In this document: positions 63,971 to 64,000 of the stretch, piece by piece
How positions within the stretch are numbered: the first letter of the stretch is position 1
How the letters are laid out: every line of letters starts with the position of its first letter
Assembly (NCBI RefSeq): GCF_007290395.2
Contig: NZ_CP041656.2
Coordinates: forward strand, 4,092,001 to 4,156,000
DNA length: 64,000 bases
Direction: 5' to 3'
Source of the DNA: Bradyrhizobium cosmicum
GTDB lineage: Bacteria > Pseudomonadota > Alphaproteobacteria > Rhizobiales > Xanthobacteraceae
The notes under the pieces: model-generated
What the model was told of the DNA's origin: nothing
What the model saw: only the letters and a program-made list of their open reading frames with translations
The model's database searches: none
Made by a program: the position numbers and the translations under genes

Positions 63971-64000
63971 TCACCCGACCCGCACGGTGAATTCGTTGCC
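63971..64000 (-). CDS. Probable C-terminal end of a leftward gene (off the right edge)
   Basis: On the reverse strand the last nine codons read GNEFTVRVG followed by a stop at 63971-63973. This resembles the final beta-strand of histidine-kinase ATPase domains (G-x-x-FTVRL), but 30 bases are too few for a firm call. Confidence 0.3.
   Translation of the reverse strand, partial: GNEFTVRVG

Overview
The window looks like chromosome of a Bradyrhizobium-type alphaproteobacterium (Rhizobiales). This rests on the high-GC codon use, the conserved amidase-mrcA-prfB and aroQ-accB-accC-aat-DUF2155 gene orders, the NodT/RND efflux style, DUF1236 and DUF2155 proteins, and palindromic intergenic repeats of the kind common in Bradyrhizobium. 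No rRNA, tRNA, phage, insertion sequence or CRISPR array was recognised. Most of the window is core genome; the accessory-looking parts are a glycan-export cluster, a toxin-antitoxin pair and an efflux operon.

Layout. 0-12 kb: the start of anmK (leftward), tyrS, an MFS transporter, a DoxX protein, a 28-residue membrane microprotein, a chemoreceptor, a giant AsmA/DUF3971 envelope protein, a peroxiredoxin with a histone-like basic tail, and an M23 peptidase. 12-21 kb: a TetR regulator diverging from an outer membrane factor / adaptor / RND permease operon across palindromic operators, then a large-subunit (KatE-type) catalase. 21-29 kb: a DUF6502-DUF5666 operon transcribed away from a five-gene glycan module (53-residue membrane protein, glycosyltransferase fused to an ABC-2 permease, ABC ATPase, second glycosyltransferase, O-antigen ligase/polymerase). 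Both directions appear to be driven by abutting promoters that carry two copies of one palindrome. 29-38 kb: a Liv-type binding protein, a DMT exporter, and the leftward amidase-PBP1A-RF2-dehydrogenase series, with a programmed frameshift in prfB. 38-49 kb: RNase E with a 230-250 residue insert including a His/Asp-rich tract, a DadA-like oxidase, a TPR-glycosyltransferase-like protein, a frameshifted MmyB-type regulator beside an SDR gene, and aminotransferase-bioY-dctA. 50-61 kb: M48 protease, DsbA-like protein, DUF1236 protein, aroQ-accB-accC, a three-gene translationally coupled two-component cluster, aat and DUF2155. 61-64 kb: an esterase, a Phd/VapC-type toxin-antitoxin pair with a tandem operator, an SBF/BASS-like carrier, and probably the last codons of a leftward gene.

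How the genes work together. Envelope biology dominates: peptidoglycan synthesis and cleavage (mrcA, amidase, M23 protein, anmK), outer-membrane quality control (AsmA-like, M48), efflux, and ABC-dependent glycan assembly. The strongest candidate for something undescribed is the divergent DUF6502-DUF5666 / glycan-export locus, because it combines a glycosyltransferase-permease fusion with a shared twin operator. The His-rich RNase E insert is the second.
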